From: Bryum argenteum
Lineage: Eukaryota > Streptophyta > Bryopsida > Bryales > Bryaceae
Assembly: GCA_037043015.1 (NCBI GenBank)
Contig: CM073329.1
Span: 10,370,648 to 10,434,647, forward strand
Length of the DNA: 64,000 nucleotides
Direction of reading: 5' to 3'
The translations under genes were made by a program, and so were the position numbers. Under the pieces are notes generated by a model. The model worked only from the letters and a program-made list of their open reading frames with translations. It was not told the origin of the DNA and did no database searches. Positions 11,117 through 23,700 of the stretch are shown piece by piece. Numbering within the stretch: position 1 is the first letter of the stretch; each line of letters opens with the position of its first letter.

Positions 11117-12715
11117 CAGTGACCTTCAAAAGTGTCCCAATGTTTATAATTTGAAAGTTTGGTGAGTCACCACATAGTGATTGCATGCTAGACTGACATG
11201 GCATCAATTTAGTTACATACTATCATTAGTAAGGTAATCAAGGAGCAAGGCTTACCACTTGTCTCTACATGTATGTGCATGAATTGAAGCTCTAGATATT
11301 TTCTCTTCATTGGGACAGTTTTGAAAGTACATATGAGTGAATCTTGTATGCATAGCAAGTGAAGTGTACATGCATTGTGAATTGCTTGGTTTGTGTTCTG
11401 TTGTGTGTATTTGTTCTTCTTGCGTCATATATTTGTTTCTTTCGTGTTTAGCTTCACAAGTGAAAATGGTGAGACCATTGTCCCGGGGAAGCAACAAGGT
11501 ATACTCTCTTTGCTTCAAAAAGGTTGTAGTGTGAGAGAGATAGCAAATTCTTTGCATGTTGGTAAATCAAGTGTCAGAGGCTCCGTAAGAAGCATTTTCC
11601 GGATGCAAAGCTTTTAGTTGGAGGTAGACCACGCAAGTTGACAAGTGCAATGGAGCGGTCTTGTGTAACTAGTATAACAAGAGGGAAGGTGTCTTTGCAA
11701 GAGAAGCTACTAAACATGTGCAAGAAGTTTTTGGAGTACAAGTCGGTGAAAATTCTTGACGCCGTGGACTTTGTAGAGAGCAGGTTTGCAATCGCATGTG
11801 AAAGAAAAGAAACCACATTTGTCACGCAAAGAATATTAGGGCTCGCTTAGAATTTGCCGAGAAAGTATCAAAGACTATACTATTGATGACTGGAGTCACG
11901 TGATATTCTCAGATGAGACTAAAATTAACAGATTTTCTTCAGATGGGAGAGTTTGGTGTTGGGTTCGTGATCCACAGGAACTTTCAGAGCGGACAGTTAT
12001 TCCGACTGTTAAGCATGGTGGTGATTCTGTGATGATATGGAGATGTATGTGTATACATGGACCTGGCATGATGTGTAGAATTGAAGGTCGCCTCAATCAG
12101 CATGGTTATCAAAAAATCTTGGAGGAGCATCTCCATGGTACAATTCAAAAATATAATTTAGATCCATCGGGATTCATATTTCAACAGGATAATGCACCTA
12201 TACATACCAGTAATAGTATGAAACAATGGTTTTCTAGGCAACCTTTTGGTGTCTTATCTTGGCCTGCTCAGTCTCCATATTTGAATCCTATAGAAAATCT
12301 ATGGGCAATTTTGAAAAGGAGATTGAATCGATATGACACACCACCAAAAGGGATACTTGAATTATGGTCTCGTGTGGAAGAAACCTTCCCTTCTATCACT
12401 GTTGATGATTGCAAGAGACTTATAGAATCAATGCCCAGACGAATAGCAGCTGTATTAAAATCCAGAGGAAAATGGACAAAGTGGTGAGGAATTTCCATGT
12501 TGGACGTTCAAAAGTGTACCAATGTACAGAGTAGCTTTAGGTTTTTTTCCTTTCTCATTGAGCGCTTCAATTTTGTTGGAATTTTTGTAATCAATTAGTA
12601 CATTGTATGTACTATTTCAATAAATTTACTACATTCCATTCCATGAGTTCCTCTTACCTACATTATTTTTTGAATGTAACATGTACAAACATTGGGACAG
12701 TTTTGAAGGTCACTG
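11117..12715 (+). mobile_element. Tc1-type (DD34E) transposon with intact ends, dead transposase
   Basis: The element runs from CAGTGACCTTCAAAA to its inverted copy ending CACTG and is flanked by TA on both sides (11115-11116 and 12716-12717), the target used by the Tc1/mariner superfamily. The outer 28-bp inverted repeats (11117-11144 and 12688-12715) differ at one visible position. Each end also holds an inner copy of the core motif in opposite polarity (11308-11325 and 12507-12524), at exactly the same distance from its end (209 bp). The total is 1599 bp with one transposase region on the + strand that is broken by several frameshifts. Confidence 0.92.
11461..12487 (+). pseudogene. Tc1-like DDE transposase, frameshifted
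   Basis: Pieces of one transposase appear in successive frames. An N-terminal helix-turn-helix (QQGILSLLQKGCSVREIANS, about 11490-11550) is followed after a one-base shift near 11580 by the GGRPRKLT motif (about 11625-11645). A stretch around 11700-11790 reads sensibly only in another frame and has an internal stop. The HLSRKNIRARLEFAEK region (about 11815-11865) again needs a shift. The catalytic domain is intact from about 11885 to the stop at 12485-12487. It has the first Asp in FSDETK, the second in QQDNAP and the Glu in LNPIENLW, with 34 residues between the last two. DD34E spacing defines Tc1 proper, unlike the DD39D of most plant mariners. Confidence 0.92.
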
Positions 12716-12717
12716 TA

Positions 12718-14326
12718 TTTGACTTCAGAGATATAACTTGACTATAAGGCTCCTCAAGAACAGTGTACTTGTATAACAAAGTGTCTTTTCTTTTTGTTTA
12801 AAAACTGTTTTGTACTGTCGGGGTGGGTTTCTATGGTCAAAAATTATCATACAATATGTAAAGAGAGAAAAGGTACTGAAGGCTTTCCTCGAAACAGGAA
12901 TGAAATGAGACTTGAAGGGAGTATATATACGTAACAAGGCAAGGCTTTTCACTGTAAAGTGAAAGAAGTATAAAGTAAAAGCAGTAAAATCAGCAAAAAG
13001 TTAATGTAAAAGTAGTAAAGAGTAAAAGAATCTGCACAATCCTCTCACTAATCTCCCTCACTAATTTCTCACTAATCACTTTCAGTGATTACTCTCTTTG
13101 ATTCCTTGCTAATCACTTATTCACTAATTCGTTCATGAACATCACGAAGACTGCTTCTTCTTCGGAACCATCTTTGAAGTCACTACAGAAGATACCATTC
13201 CTTGGTTTCAAGATGGGCACCAGAGGATTTTGGATGATGATAGATTCCAAGAATTAAATTGGAGCTCATTGATGAGTTACCAAGTGAATGATTTTTTGGA
13301 AGATGTACATATGGTAAGGTGTCCTATAATGGCGCAATTTTCAGCACAGAAAATCTACAGGAATGTTGCCAGTGCAAGCAATTTTTGTGCATGGGGAAAA
13401 TTAGTAGAAAACTAGAGCAAGTGGAATCATCATTTTTCGACTCTTCTACAGTAAGTAATGAATTTTTAAAGATGGAAATATAGGTGTTCCTAAAATGGTG
13501 CCCTAAAGTGACGCCCTATAATCTTCCCAGTGTGTACATGGTACTGTTGTATGTAGAAACTATTATGTACGTGACAGTGAAGATTACTCGGGCTCCATTT
13601 TCGGCACTGCGCCATTTTTGGCTGCTCTACCATAGTGAATTGGAGCACATTGATGAGATACCAAGTGAATAATTTTTTGAAAGATGTGCATAGTGCGTAC
13701 GAGATAGAACCAATTGAAATAATTAATTATGGATCAAAAGTGAATTAGTTACAAATTTTGGAAGGAGAACCGGTAGGTGTACCCAAAACAGCTCAACCTC
13801 AAATATACCTCAAGCCAAAGCTAGAAGCTGTAATGTACCTCCTGCTTGGATAGGTATAGTGAGCACTTTGTAGTGTTGCATAGTGAGCACTTTGTAGTGT
13901 TGTATAGTGAGCACTTTGTAGTGTTGTGTAGATTTTGAGCCACCCACTATAATGAGACAATTGAATACAGCACAAAATCAAGTGATTTGGCTGCAATATT
14001 GGTATTGAAAGCTGGACATGGCAAGCGATTTGTTTGATCATGGTAGAGATAGAGGTTGTCTGATTCAACTTTTACTCATAAGTGTGTGTTGCCACCTACA
14101 CTACCTTACCGTCAACATGATTTCCTGCATGAAAAATCCGAGCATGCAACATCGTAGCTCACAATTTCAGACAATCGACTGAAAACATAAAAGAACAAAT
14201 GCCTTTCAGGCTTCAAAAAAACTCATCATTTACACAAATCCTCAATTCAAAGAGCACCATCCTCCTCCTCAATTTTAGACTAGGCTTCAGTAATAATATT
14301 ACAGATTCTAGAGGAGGACAAGGAAA
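12718..14326. other. Intergenic between the Tc1 element and the Tha4-like gene
   Basis: No gene is supported. A local near-duplication is visible: a phrase containing ATTGGAGC, GATGAG and ACCAAGTGAAT recurs at about 13258-13290 and 13638-13670, suggesting an old 380-bp tandem duplication. A three-unit 24-bp repeat lies at 13857-13928. Confidence 0.4.
13857..13928. repeat. Three tandem 24-bp repeats
   Basis: Three head-to-tail copies of TAGTGAGCACTTTGTAGTGT plus four bases (13857-13880, 13881-13904, 13905-13928) differ only at the last bases. There is no spacer between copies, so it is a minisatellite. Confidence 0.85.
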
Positions 14327-16061
14327 TCAACTGGATTTAGAGGACGAGTCCTGTTCGGATGTTTTGGGCGTTGCAATGGGAGTCGACGTTATTGTCTCCT
14401 CCTTCTGGGACTCCTCCATCGTGTTCTCAGCTCCTTCAGGCTCTTCCTTGGACTTGGAAATCTCTGATTCAAACTCCTTCGCCGCCTGCAAGCATCAAAA
14501 AACATAAGGAAACTGAAACCATGACGAGGTTTACTAAAACCTGCCCAACACCAGATAATTCTGCAACCCTCTTTGTACTTATGATGCTTTACTGTTCGTG
14601 AAAGAGATGGAAACCCTCAAATGTTATTGATCAATCACATGTACATGATTTTCAGCATACTTGCTAAGATGCATCGGAATGTTGTCAACAACAATAGTAG
14701 AGACGAGTCTTGGTTTGGACTTTTTCATAACACCATCGTGTCTACAACGAGAATAGGAGCAGCCATTCTGAGAAGTAGGGATTGGAAGTGAGAAACTTCC
14801 AAGATCATATATTTGGTATATTTGGTATCATGGGCAATTCTAACATTTGAGTGCTTGAACTACTAGAATCCAAAAAAGGGGCTACTTACAGTTTGGAAGC
14901 TCTTGACAGTTTTGCCGAGGCTCTTGCCAATGGCGGGGAGCTGCTTGGGCCCAAATACAAGGGCAGCCACTCCGGCGATCACTGCAAGCTCAGGCACACC
15001 CAGTCCGAACAATCCTCGCACTGCCAACCCTCCTGCATTCTGACGCCTCTCCACTCGCTGGTGCGCTACCAATCGCAATGAGCTTCTTCCATTGCAAAAC
15101 GCACTGCTGGAGCTTGACGAATGCACCTCTTCATTTCACACACAGGCCAAAACGTTCAATCCTCATCTCCTCACTCCCACAAGAAACACAATACTCCCTC
15201 ATCTGAATACGAATTATTCCGACTGAAACCGTTCCTACACAAACAGGAAGCTCGCTACCTCCCCTACATCTCACGATCCGCCGATCATTCACTCAAATTT
15301 CTTGCATCATCTGTAAGTAAGTAAAAACAGCTTCTAGATTTACGAAGCTCTAAAACTTCTTGGCATCATCATACTAGAAACAACAAACAAATTGCGTGGT
15401 GACACTCTTAAGAAAATGCAATTTCCCTCCTACGCTTTTGAAGTATTCTGAGGCAGGAAAGTGTGGTGTGTGGCTCCCGAAGTAAAAGAATGATCACTCA
15501 AATTCTTGCAGTAAAAAATAAATAAATTGCTCCTGAGATACAAACCAGCTTCTAGAATTACAAAGCACTAAAACTAATTGGTACCAGAAACAATAACAGT
15601 GATGGTAACCCTGCGGAATTCTTCAGTAGCGACTTCCCGCTTGGATCTGAAGCGGAAAATAGTGCAATGTCGCTCCCGAAATAAAGAAAATGCTCAATCA
15701 GAGTGCTTGCACCAAAATTCTCAAAAGATAAACAAAAAATATACTGACCGGCTTCTAGAAGTACGAATCTTGCTGTCAACATCTTACTAAAAACAACAAC
15801 AGATTATTACAAAAAAATGCGTCATAATAACCCTACAGGGCACTAAAAATTGTTGTCAAAATGCTACTAGAGACAACAACCGAGAATTCGACGGAGAATT
15901 CGTTCGCTGAGAAAACTCTGAAGGAGAACATAATGCAGCGTGGCAATAGAATGCTACGATTTGGTACCTGAAGAGACGAAGGTGGAGGGGAATGCCGCCC
16001 GTTTGCTGCAGGTGGCCAAAGAGGCGCTCACTCCCGCTGAGCAAACTGCCATTGCTGCCAT
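14327..16061 (-). CDS. THA4: Chloroplast Sec-independent (Tat) translocase subunit, Tha4/TatA type
   Basis: Tha4 is the TatA-like thylakoid membrane protein that assembles on cargo-loaded cpTatC-Hcf106 to move folded proteins into the lumen. Exons on the minus strand are 16061-15968, 15128-14890 and 14485-14327; they join in frame to 163 aa. The start gives a typical stroma-targeting N-terminus (MAAMAVCSAGVSASLATCSK), followed by a Ser/Arg-rich stretch up to about residue 70. The mature part has LFGLGVPELAVIAGVAALVF with the key Glu before the single membrane helix, then the FGPK hinge. The amphipathic helix follows (KQLPAIGKSLGKTVKSF, AAKEFESEI) and then an acidic Ser/Thr tail. The VPELAV and LPAIGKSLGKT segments favour Tha4 over Hcf106. 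The first intron's acceptor (ag at 15130-15129) has a poor pyrimidine tract. It was chosen because an in-frame TGA lies just upstream and the phase fits; an internal start is the alternative. Confidence 0.88.
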
Positions 16062-16133
16062 CTCTTATTGTATTTGCCGATGAAGCGAAGAGTTGTGTGA
16101 GGGAAAGTGTGTGTTGATAGTATGGTAGGCTTG

Positions 16134-16142
16134 AAACCCTAA
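16134..16142 (+). promoter_or_regulatory. telo-box in the Tha4-like gene 5' region
   Basis: AAACCCTAA on the + strand (TTAGGGTTT on the gene strand) lies 73 bp upstream of the chosen ATG at 16061. Telo-boxes are common close to start sites of plant nuclear genes for organelle and translation proteins. It could also be part of the leader. Confidence 0.4.
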
Positions 16143-17724
16143 TCGCCATAGCCAGGGGAGAATCCTGCAACAGCCGGATAAGTGCTTTCCACCTCCGCCA
16201 CGACACGCGTCGAGGAGATCGTCGGTTATCTCTAGATATTCGCTACTGTACCCCTAGTCCCCCCAAAGCAATTTATAATTAGTGTTGGCGAATTCTTTCC
16301 ACGCATTCGATTGAATATGAAATTTTTATTGGTTATTAGTTTATTTCTGATAATGATACATTGATACTTTATCACTCATTCCTATGTTTGGGCTTTCTTA
16401 TTAGATAATGTAATTTACATATTATTGAACTTGAAATGGGCAATTCTATATGTCAAAATACTTGATATGTTCTACCCCATTTGGAAGAATTAATTTCATT
16501 CTTGGTGAAAGGAATTTTGAACATCTCCTAGTATTCTATTGAAGGCTATGTACAAAGAGAATCATTCTTTGATATGTTGGAAGATCTAATTTCATTCTTG
16601 GTGAAAGGAATTTTGTACATCTGTAAGTATTTTGTTAGAAAGCTACGTACACAAGGTGAGGTGCTCTTCGTATTTTGCTCAAGGTACATGATGACTTTGA
16701 AGATTAGTTTTTAATCTTGTTAGGTCCAAAATCGATTATTCAAGTTTCGGTACGTTCTAATGCCTCCAAAATGCCAAATTGCCTAAATGAATAAATTCAT
16801 TGTAATTCTGAAGCACATGATTTCCACACTACTCAATCTAGAGGACTTAAACATCAGTGAAAGCCCTTTCCGGAATAATAGATAAACCTACACAAACCAG
16901 AATACAAAGCTAAAGGCATCCACGGAGCCCAGTTGATGAACAAACCTAAACAAACAAGAATACAAAGTAATCAAACCAGGGAGCCCAAAGGCAAGCAGAG
17001 AGAGAGCTGCAACGCAAGACTGCAACAACAGAAGCTGAAGCAAGACTAGAACAGGGAAAGAGCTGCAAGGCAAGACTGAAACAACAGATCTTCCACGGCA
17101 TACAAGATAATCACAGATGTTATGTTCCGTCCACAAAAGCGAATAAGATACAGATGTAAGTCTGCCCTAACAATGTCGTAGTCTGATACAGCCGACACAT
17201 CCAACAAGCAGGAGAGGGAATAAGAGAGGTAAAATACAGAGACAAGCAAAGGCCCGACACTGGACATGAAAGGGAGAAATTTAATCCAAAAGTGATTGAT
17301 GGAAACAACATTTTTCTGTACAAAGAACACCTCCTTATCGCCCCCTTGACCCAATCGTAGGTCAACGTTCGTACCGACAACTCCAACTACTCATCACCAA
17401 ACGCATAGTAGGACCCATTCTAACACTACGTTGTGCGGACATCTGTCTGTCTGTTTTCCGTTCAGTCAGTCTTTTTTTCTACACGACGAGCTCACAAAAA
17501 TGATCGGACAGGAATCGGTCTCTAGAACTCAAGAATAGACCCATCTCCACTTTCTAGACAACAGGAGAAATCACAGGTCCTTGCATCATCATCCAGCAGT
17601 AAGTAGTAAGCACCCAAGCAAGAGAAGTACTCCTACTACTACGACCGTAAAGTAAAGTAAAGTAGTTCCCCAAGCACGACTACTACAACTGCTACACCTG
17701 TGTCATAGTCTTCACAACTGTACA
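16143..17724. other. Intergenic: Tha4 5' flank and TOPLESS 3' flank
   Basis: Both neighbours are transcribed leftward, so this interval holds the TOPLESS 3' UTR (near 17724 and below) and the Tha4 promoter (near 16150-16300). A short duplication, with AATTTCATTCTTGGTGAAAG at about 16492 and again at about 16588, is visible in the AT-rich middle. Open frames at 16888-17386 (-) show no domain. No clear polyadenylation signal was found for TOPLESS. Confidence 0.5.
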
Positions 17725-20700
17725 TCATCTTGGGGTTTGATCTGATCCTTGGTTGCCAGACGCCGGGCCAGACAATGGGCCAGACGCCTGTCCATTCACT
17801 GTTCCATTATCTGCTGGCGGTCCCGTCCCCCACTTCCCCTCCGACTCTAGCGGCTCTATTACTTGTACACCTCCGTCACTCAAGCCCAATGCAAACTGGT
17901 TTGGCTCTGCTGGATGTGCAGCTATGACTAACGGATACACTGTAGACCTGCAAAAAGAAAGGTACACGATCAACCACCCGTTCCATCTAAAGCGCCGAAA
18001 TAGAAAGAAGAGATTAGGTTGGTGTAGTTATGTATGTACCCGCTAACTCCCTGAGGTATGTGTACAGATGGTGCAAGCCGGCACCGTGGTCGTAGAGTTT
18101 CAGCATCGAAAACACCGACAGAGCCATCAACAAAGCCTGTGTACACAAGCTGGCTGTCACAGGAGTAGGTCGCGTTTGAAATTGCCGCTGTGAACGGAGA
18201 TTGAGGAACCCACTGCATGAGACCAAACGGAAGCTTGTGAGACAATGCTCTAGTTGAGACTTATGTATTGCTTATGATTAAATAGGAAGGAGTAATGATA
18301 GACCTGGCGCAGGCGATCCAGCTTCGAAGCATCGTAGACAGCCAATTGTGACTCATGAACCACAAGAAGGCGAACTTGGTCATTGTGAAACTGGACGCGA
18401 GTGTCGCCCATGGTAGGTGATCTTCCACCGGGCTGAACTTGTACGAGCTTCGCTTTTCGTTTCTCCCAGCCGTCGGTTCCCCACATACATAACTGCAGAT
18501 ACGAGTTTGTGTCAGAAAAAGATCTATGAATACTCCCAGTGGGGGCCTGATGACTTTAGCATGTACCTGAGCATCCGCCCCTGAAGATACAAGCACGTTG
18601 AGAGAGTTGGAGAACGCCAAGCCTGTGATTCTCTTCTGATGACCCTTCAGCTTGCTCTTGACCTCATCCACTCGAACATTATAGATCTGGATAGTGGAAT
18701 CTTCCATTCCGATAGCGATGATGTTGTTGTCCTGAGGATGGAATGCAAGGAACGTCGCTGCTGGTGGTGGTGGCATGAATGTCGTCATGACCTGAATGAT
18801 ATCCAATTGTCAAACAAAAACTGCAAGGCCGCATAACAAGATCGTGAAGTTCTTAGAAATTAATAAATGAACACAAGACGTTCTAGTTTTCAGAGGAAGG
18901 TAACAAAACTAGGGTGAGATGTACCTTGAATGTCATCATGTTAAACAGAGAAACTTTTCCGCCTGACGCAGACATCACGTATGAGTCATTCTTGGAAAGC
19001 GCTATGCAGGGTACAGCTTCTTCGGGGTTGGTTTCGCTGATATCATTGGTCATCAAAATGCCACTAGCAGGCTGCCATAATTGAGGTTGAACGCTTGCGG
19101 TAGCCTGCGACAATCACAGGAAGTGCACATCAGAAACAGGGAGCAATGACCTCGTCAAAAACAATCCAAAGATATAATGGATCAAGGTCTTGGGCAGAAT
19201 TGTGCTAGAATCACGACGACTAATGTTACCTTCCCAGTGGGGTTTCGATCATTTCGTTGCCATTTCCACAGCTTGTGCACAGCATTAGATGCTAGTGCCA
19301 ATAGAGCAACTCCGGCGTTGGTGTATATAAGCCTTGAGACCTGTAGCAACAAAAAACTACTGTCAACAATCAACTTGATCTAGCGCACATGTTGGTACAC
19401 TGCAATTGAGAACATACAAGATCTACAATTTCGGTTTGAAGAGGAACAGACCTTGTTTGGTGGAAGGGTATCGGGAAGTCTTGTGGACCGACATTGGCTC
19501 TGCTCGTTTATCTCTGTTAACTTCCAGCTCTTGCTCCGATCTGGAATTTCATCTGGTATTCTTGGTTTAGTTTCCGGGGTACGACCTCCTTCCATTCCAG
19601 ACTGCACAAATATCAACGCAACGCTTATCAGTGATGTTCCATCCACGCAAAGACCATAACTACTGTTCGACATAATGTTGTGTGCTTGTTTTGAAAATTT
19701 ACATGGTCATTGCCGACCCTGTCTCGGGGTCGGACCCTTGATCCCCCCATGTTCAGGGTTGGACCATCCATTCCCGGCCCCGCCATTGACGAAGAGTTGG
19801 GTCGATCCCCACCGCCACCACCTGGTGTGCTAACGACCCCAAGTGCATTTCCAACTGGCGGCTGCAGTAGGAAATCACTTGACAAATTAGCTTTTGACAC
19901 TAGCTAAACGTTTCTTGATAATTTGGTCGCCCGCAGGGCTTACCGTATACATTCACGAGTTGTCATGAACCGAGTACGTAAGAAAACATTGAAATCCGAG
20001 CACACGTTGGGTGAATGTCGATGGTCAGTTTACATTCCAACTCCTCCCAATAAAGAACCAAGTACAATTCCTTACTGGAAAAACAAGATTACGAACATGG
20101 TGTATGCTTACCTTAGAAACAGCAGGTTCAGGAGGTACTCGGTTAGCATCATAATGACGTGCTTCCAGCGCACGGAGCATCTGATTTCCCTCGCGATTGG
20201 CCAGGATCTTAATGCCATTGTCAGAGGCAGTAACAGCAAGCAAAGAGCCCTCTTTATTAAATCTGAGACGTGGACTTGCCTGCCATAATAAAAGCGCGTG
20301 TCAGTTACCGGTACCATTACTGCTCACCTACGAAAACTAATCCACAAGAATCAAAACAAGTATCTCCCAACCCGAATGGAACTAGTTTATGATACTCACC
20401 GGCAAACCACCCTCTGCATCAATCGTGGTCAGCAGGTTTGTGTTGTCCATGTCCCAAAACTTGATCAGGAACTCATCACCGGCAGCCAGGAAACGATTGC
20501 GTGTCGTATCGAACTGCACCACTCCTGAAGACCTCTTACGGAAGCCTGAGTAAGTACGCTTAATAGCGCCTTCGCTCTCATTCCACTCCACCAGATAAGA
20601 CTCTCCATCTTTGCTTGTTCCACATGAAAAGAGTCTGATATACACCCAAAGAACTTCTCTATCAAAACACATACTTGCAAGACTACAATGCCTTCAATCC

Positions 20701-23700
20701 AAATTAGCAGTATGAAAAAACAGATGAGCCCGAAGAACAGGTAACTGAACACTTCACTCCTCAAATCTGTACGACAGTGATTCACATTGTATCTGAAATG
20801 TTGAAGGAAGTTTTTGAGGACTGTCTTACCTAGTGCCATCGGCACTGTAGGCCATTGTCGTACACCAATGTCCTGGCGCGTCGTAGTCGACTCTGGATCC
20901 AAGGAGGTCATAGAGCCAGGCCTTTATCTTGCCATCAATAGCTGTAGAGAATATGAACTGCATACAGAAGCCATCCAGGTAAGATCAGTGCTCATTAGCC
21001 CACATTTCGAATGACACAGATCAAGTCGCCCAAGTACTCATCGACAGCTCGGGCCACATCAGAATAAAAAACGTTGAGCTAGGTCTTTGTGAAGACCCAC
21101 CTGAATACTCTCCTTGTGATGAGGACAAACTGAGTACACTGGTGCCTCGTGACCTTCGAAGGTGTATTGTTTCCGCCCGGTTGCCGCATCCCAAACCTTG
21201 ATGGTTTTGTCGTCTCCACAAGTGATGACACACAACTGTTTGTTCGGGTGAGAGAATGCCAAATCGTTGACACCACCAACATGCGCATCAATCTGTTTGC
21301 ACGCAACACCACATTCTGTCAGAATTTCAAAAGTGGAAAGAGAAACCAGACATTGAACTCGAAGGCTATCCGAGAATCTCAAGAAAAAGTTCTGAAAGCT
21401 CTATTCCTTGGAGATGTAGAATCATACCTCCAAATGCTGCCGTAAATCGCTGGCACCATTGTAAGTATAAATGTGCACGATGTGTTTAGAAAATGCCACA
21501 CCCAAAAGCGTGCCATCCGGATTCCACACAGTTCTGTTGACAGACACAGCTGGGTCTTTCACCAAGGCAGCCTGTCACAACCATATCACTTCGTGTTAAT
21601 GCAACCAATAAAGTCATGAAAGACCTACATATCCAAAGGAGAACGCTCCAAGGGTAACTTGCCTCCTAAAACAGAAACCGAGTCATAAAACGCCTGCACT
21701 TAGCCCATTGATCAGGTTAAGTTTGTATGAACTACTGCCTACACGTTAATTGAATTGAAACAAAGTCTGAGGATGAGACGAAAATTAATAACTGACCAGA
21801 GGACAGAAGCAAAAGGACTGACCTGCATAGGCATCGATGCAGCAGTGATATCCCAAACTTTGAATGTTCGCTGCGCAAGCTTTTCGCGTGAACCCACTTC
21901 CCAAATGCCAATATCACCAACATTCGTACCAACTGCACAAGCGTCCAATATCTACAGATTCAGATACTCCGAGTAAAGCACTAGTACTCTAATGTAGAGT
22001 TTACATCAATTACTAGCAGAAGGTCTAGCACGTCCCTGCTCCATATGGATCAACAAACTACACCCAAATCACTTCGAGTTAAATCTTACCACCATAGAAA
22101 GGGAACATTTGACCTTGCATTCCATATTTAAGAGCGAGGATATTTACCAAGAAGAACGCTCTGTTGAATGGGGTGAAAGTCCATGCTCATGACGCATGAG
22201 CCTTGATTGAGAGAACGGGCGACATTCTTTGGCAAGTCATCCGGGGACACATTGTTCTGAGGATGACTAGGTCCACCAGCATAATTCACCTGCTAGTTAC
22301 CGGGTGTCAGAAAAGTACTTCGGAGGACAGAAGCTCACAAGCGAACTTGGAAGAGAGGAAAACGAGAGTGACACCCTTGGTCGAGAAGGTCGAAGCATAA
22401 CTGAAACCTCGAAGGAACAACTCAACTTCATAATATTTCCAAATGCAAGTTCTTGTTTGAATTGACTATAGCAAGCGGTGAAAATGTAAGGAATGATTAA
22501 TGAATCATGATGCTTACTGTCTTGACCTCATCAACTGGTTGGACGCCTGGCCTAGCTCTCTTCATAAGGTGCTCTGAGTCAGCAGACTGATAATCTACCG
22601 TAGGCGTCGTGCTTGGTGGCGTGCGAGGCCGCTTCAACAATGTGGCTGAAAGATGATCAACTGATCGGGTTATCAGTACAATATCCTGTATTTCAAATGC
22701 ACGAGACAATTCGCAACTTCTGGATGTACTTATATGAAACGAGCTTTTTACGTACCTGGTCCAGGGGGAGCAGTCAGAGCAGCTGGTCCGTTTGCGACTG
22801 GAGCATGCGGGGCTGGTGGATTGGGATTTGCCATCCATCCTGCTAAGGCGCTTGCAGAGGGCTGTGTCGCTTGGAATGGCTGAACCCACACGAAGCCAGT
22901 TATTAGCACAAATGTGAACAAGTGAGGCGGCAAGTAGCTCGGGGAGTTATCAAGTATATGAAACGATCTACTACGCGCTGCTGCAACTTCATCGTCTAAA
23001 AAGGCTATGCTTCATTACAGAGCCAATCCACCATGACCAAAAATGTAACGCTCTAAATATCCGACGAGGCATAATACGACATGCAAGGTGCAGAAACTTA
23101 CACTGTGCGCACCGAGAGGAGGGAATGTGCCCTGTTTCGGAAGACCACCCACCAATGGGTTCGTAGGTGGTGGAGCTCGAGCACCGTTAGGAGGGCCACA
23201 TGAATGATCGACAAAGAGCGTCTTAATGTCTGGATTCGGCCTTGGGTTCTTGCAAAGCTGATGCTGCCAGTTGAGACTGCATCCTCCCCCGAGTATCAGC
23301 CAACTTATTAAATGAACAACTTACGGTAACTTGTAGGGCTAAACAATTAGTTACAGAATCGTAAGATGAGTTCACCAGTTGCTAGCTAAGTCATAAAATA
23401 ATCATCAACTTTCGTTGAATTTGTACATTTTTCAGTTTGTAGATGCTAATCAGACAGCACAAGCAATGATGAACGTTGTCACAACGCTTCGATGTTTCGG
23501 TTCGAGACTCGTTAGTCTGTCCAAATAATTTTAGAATAAACCAACACCATGACACACGCCTGTAAAATTCGGATGAAAAATTAAACTTCCCTACGACAAC
23601 GTGCTGTTAACGAAAAAGAAGGAATGAACCCATACTAAACAACTAAACAACTAACGATGAATGTTTGACCTACATTCTCTTATACACATGCATTTTTCAT

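Noticed and set aside
13857..13928. Three 24-bp repeats as a CRISPR array
   Set aside because: The copies are contiguous with no spacers, and the sequence is plant nuclear DNA.
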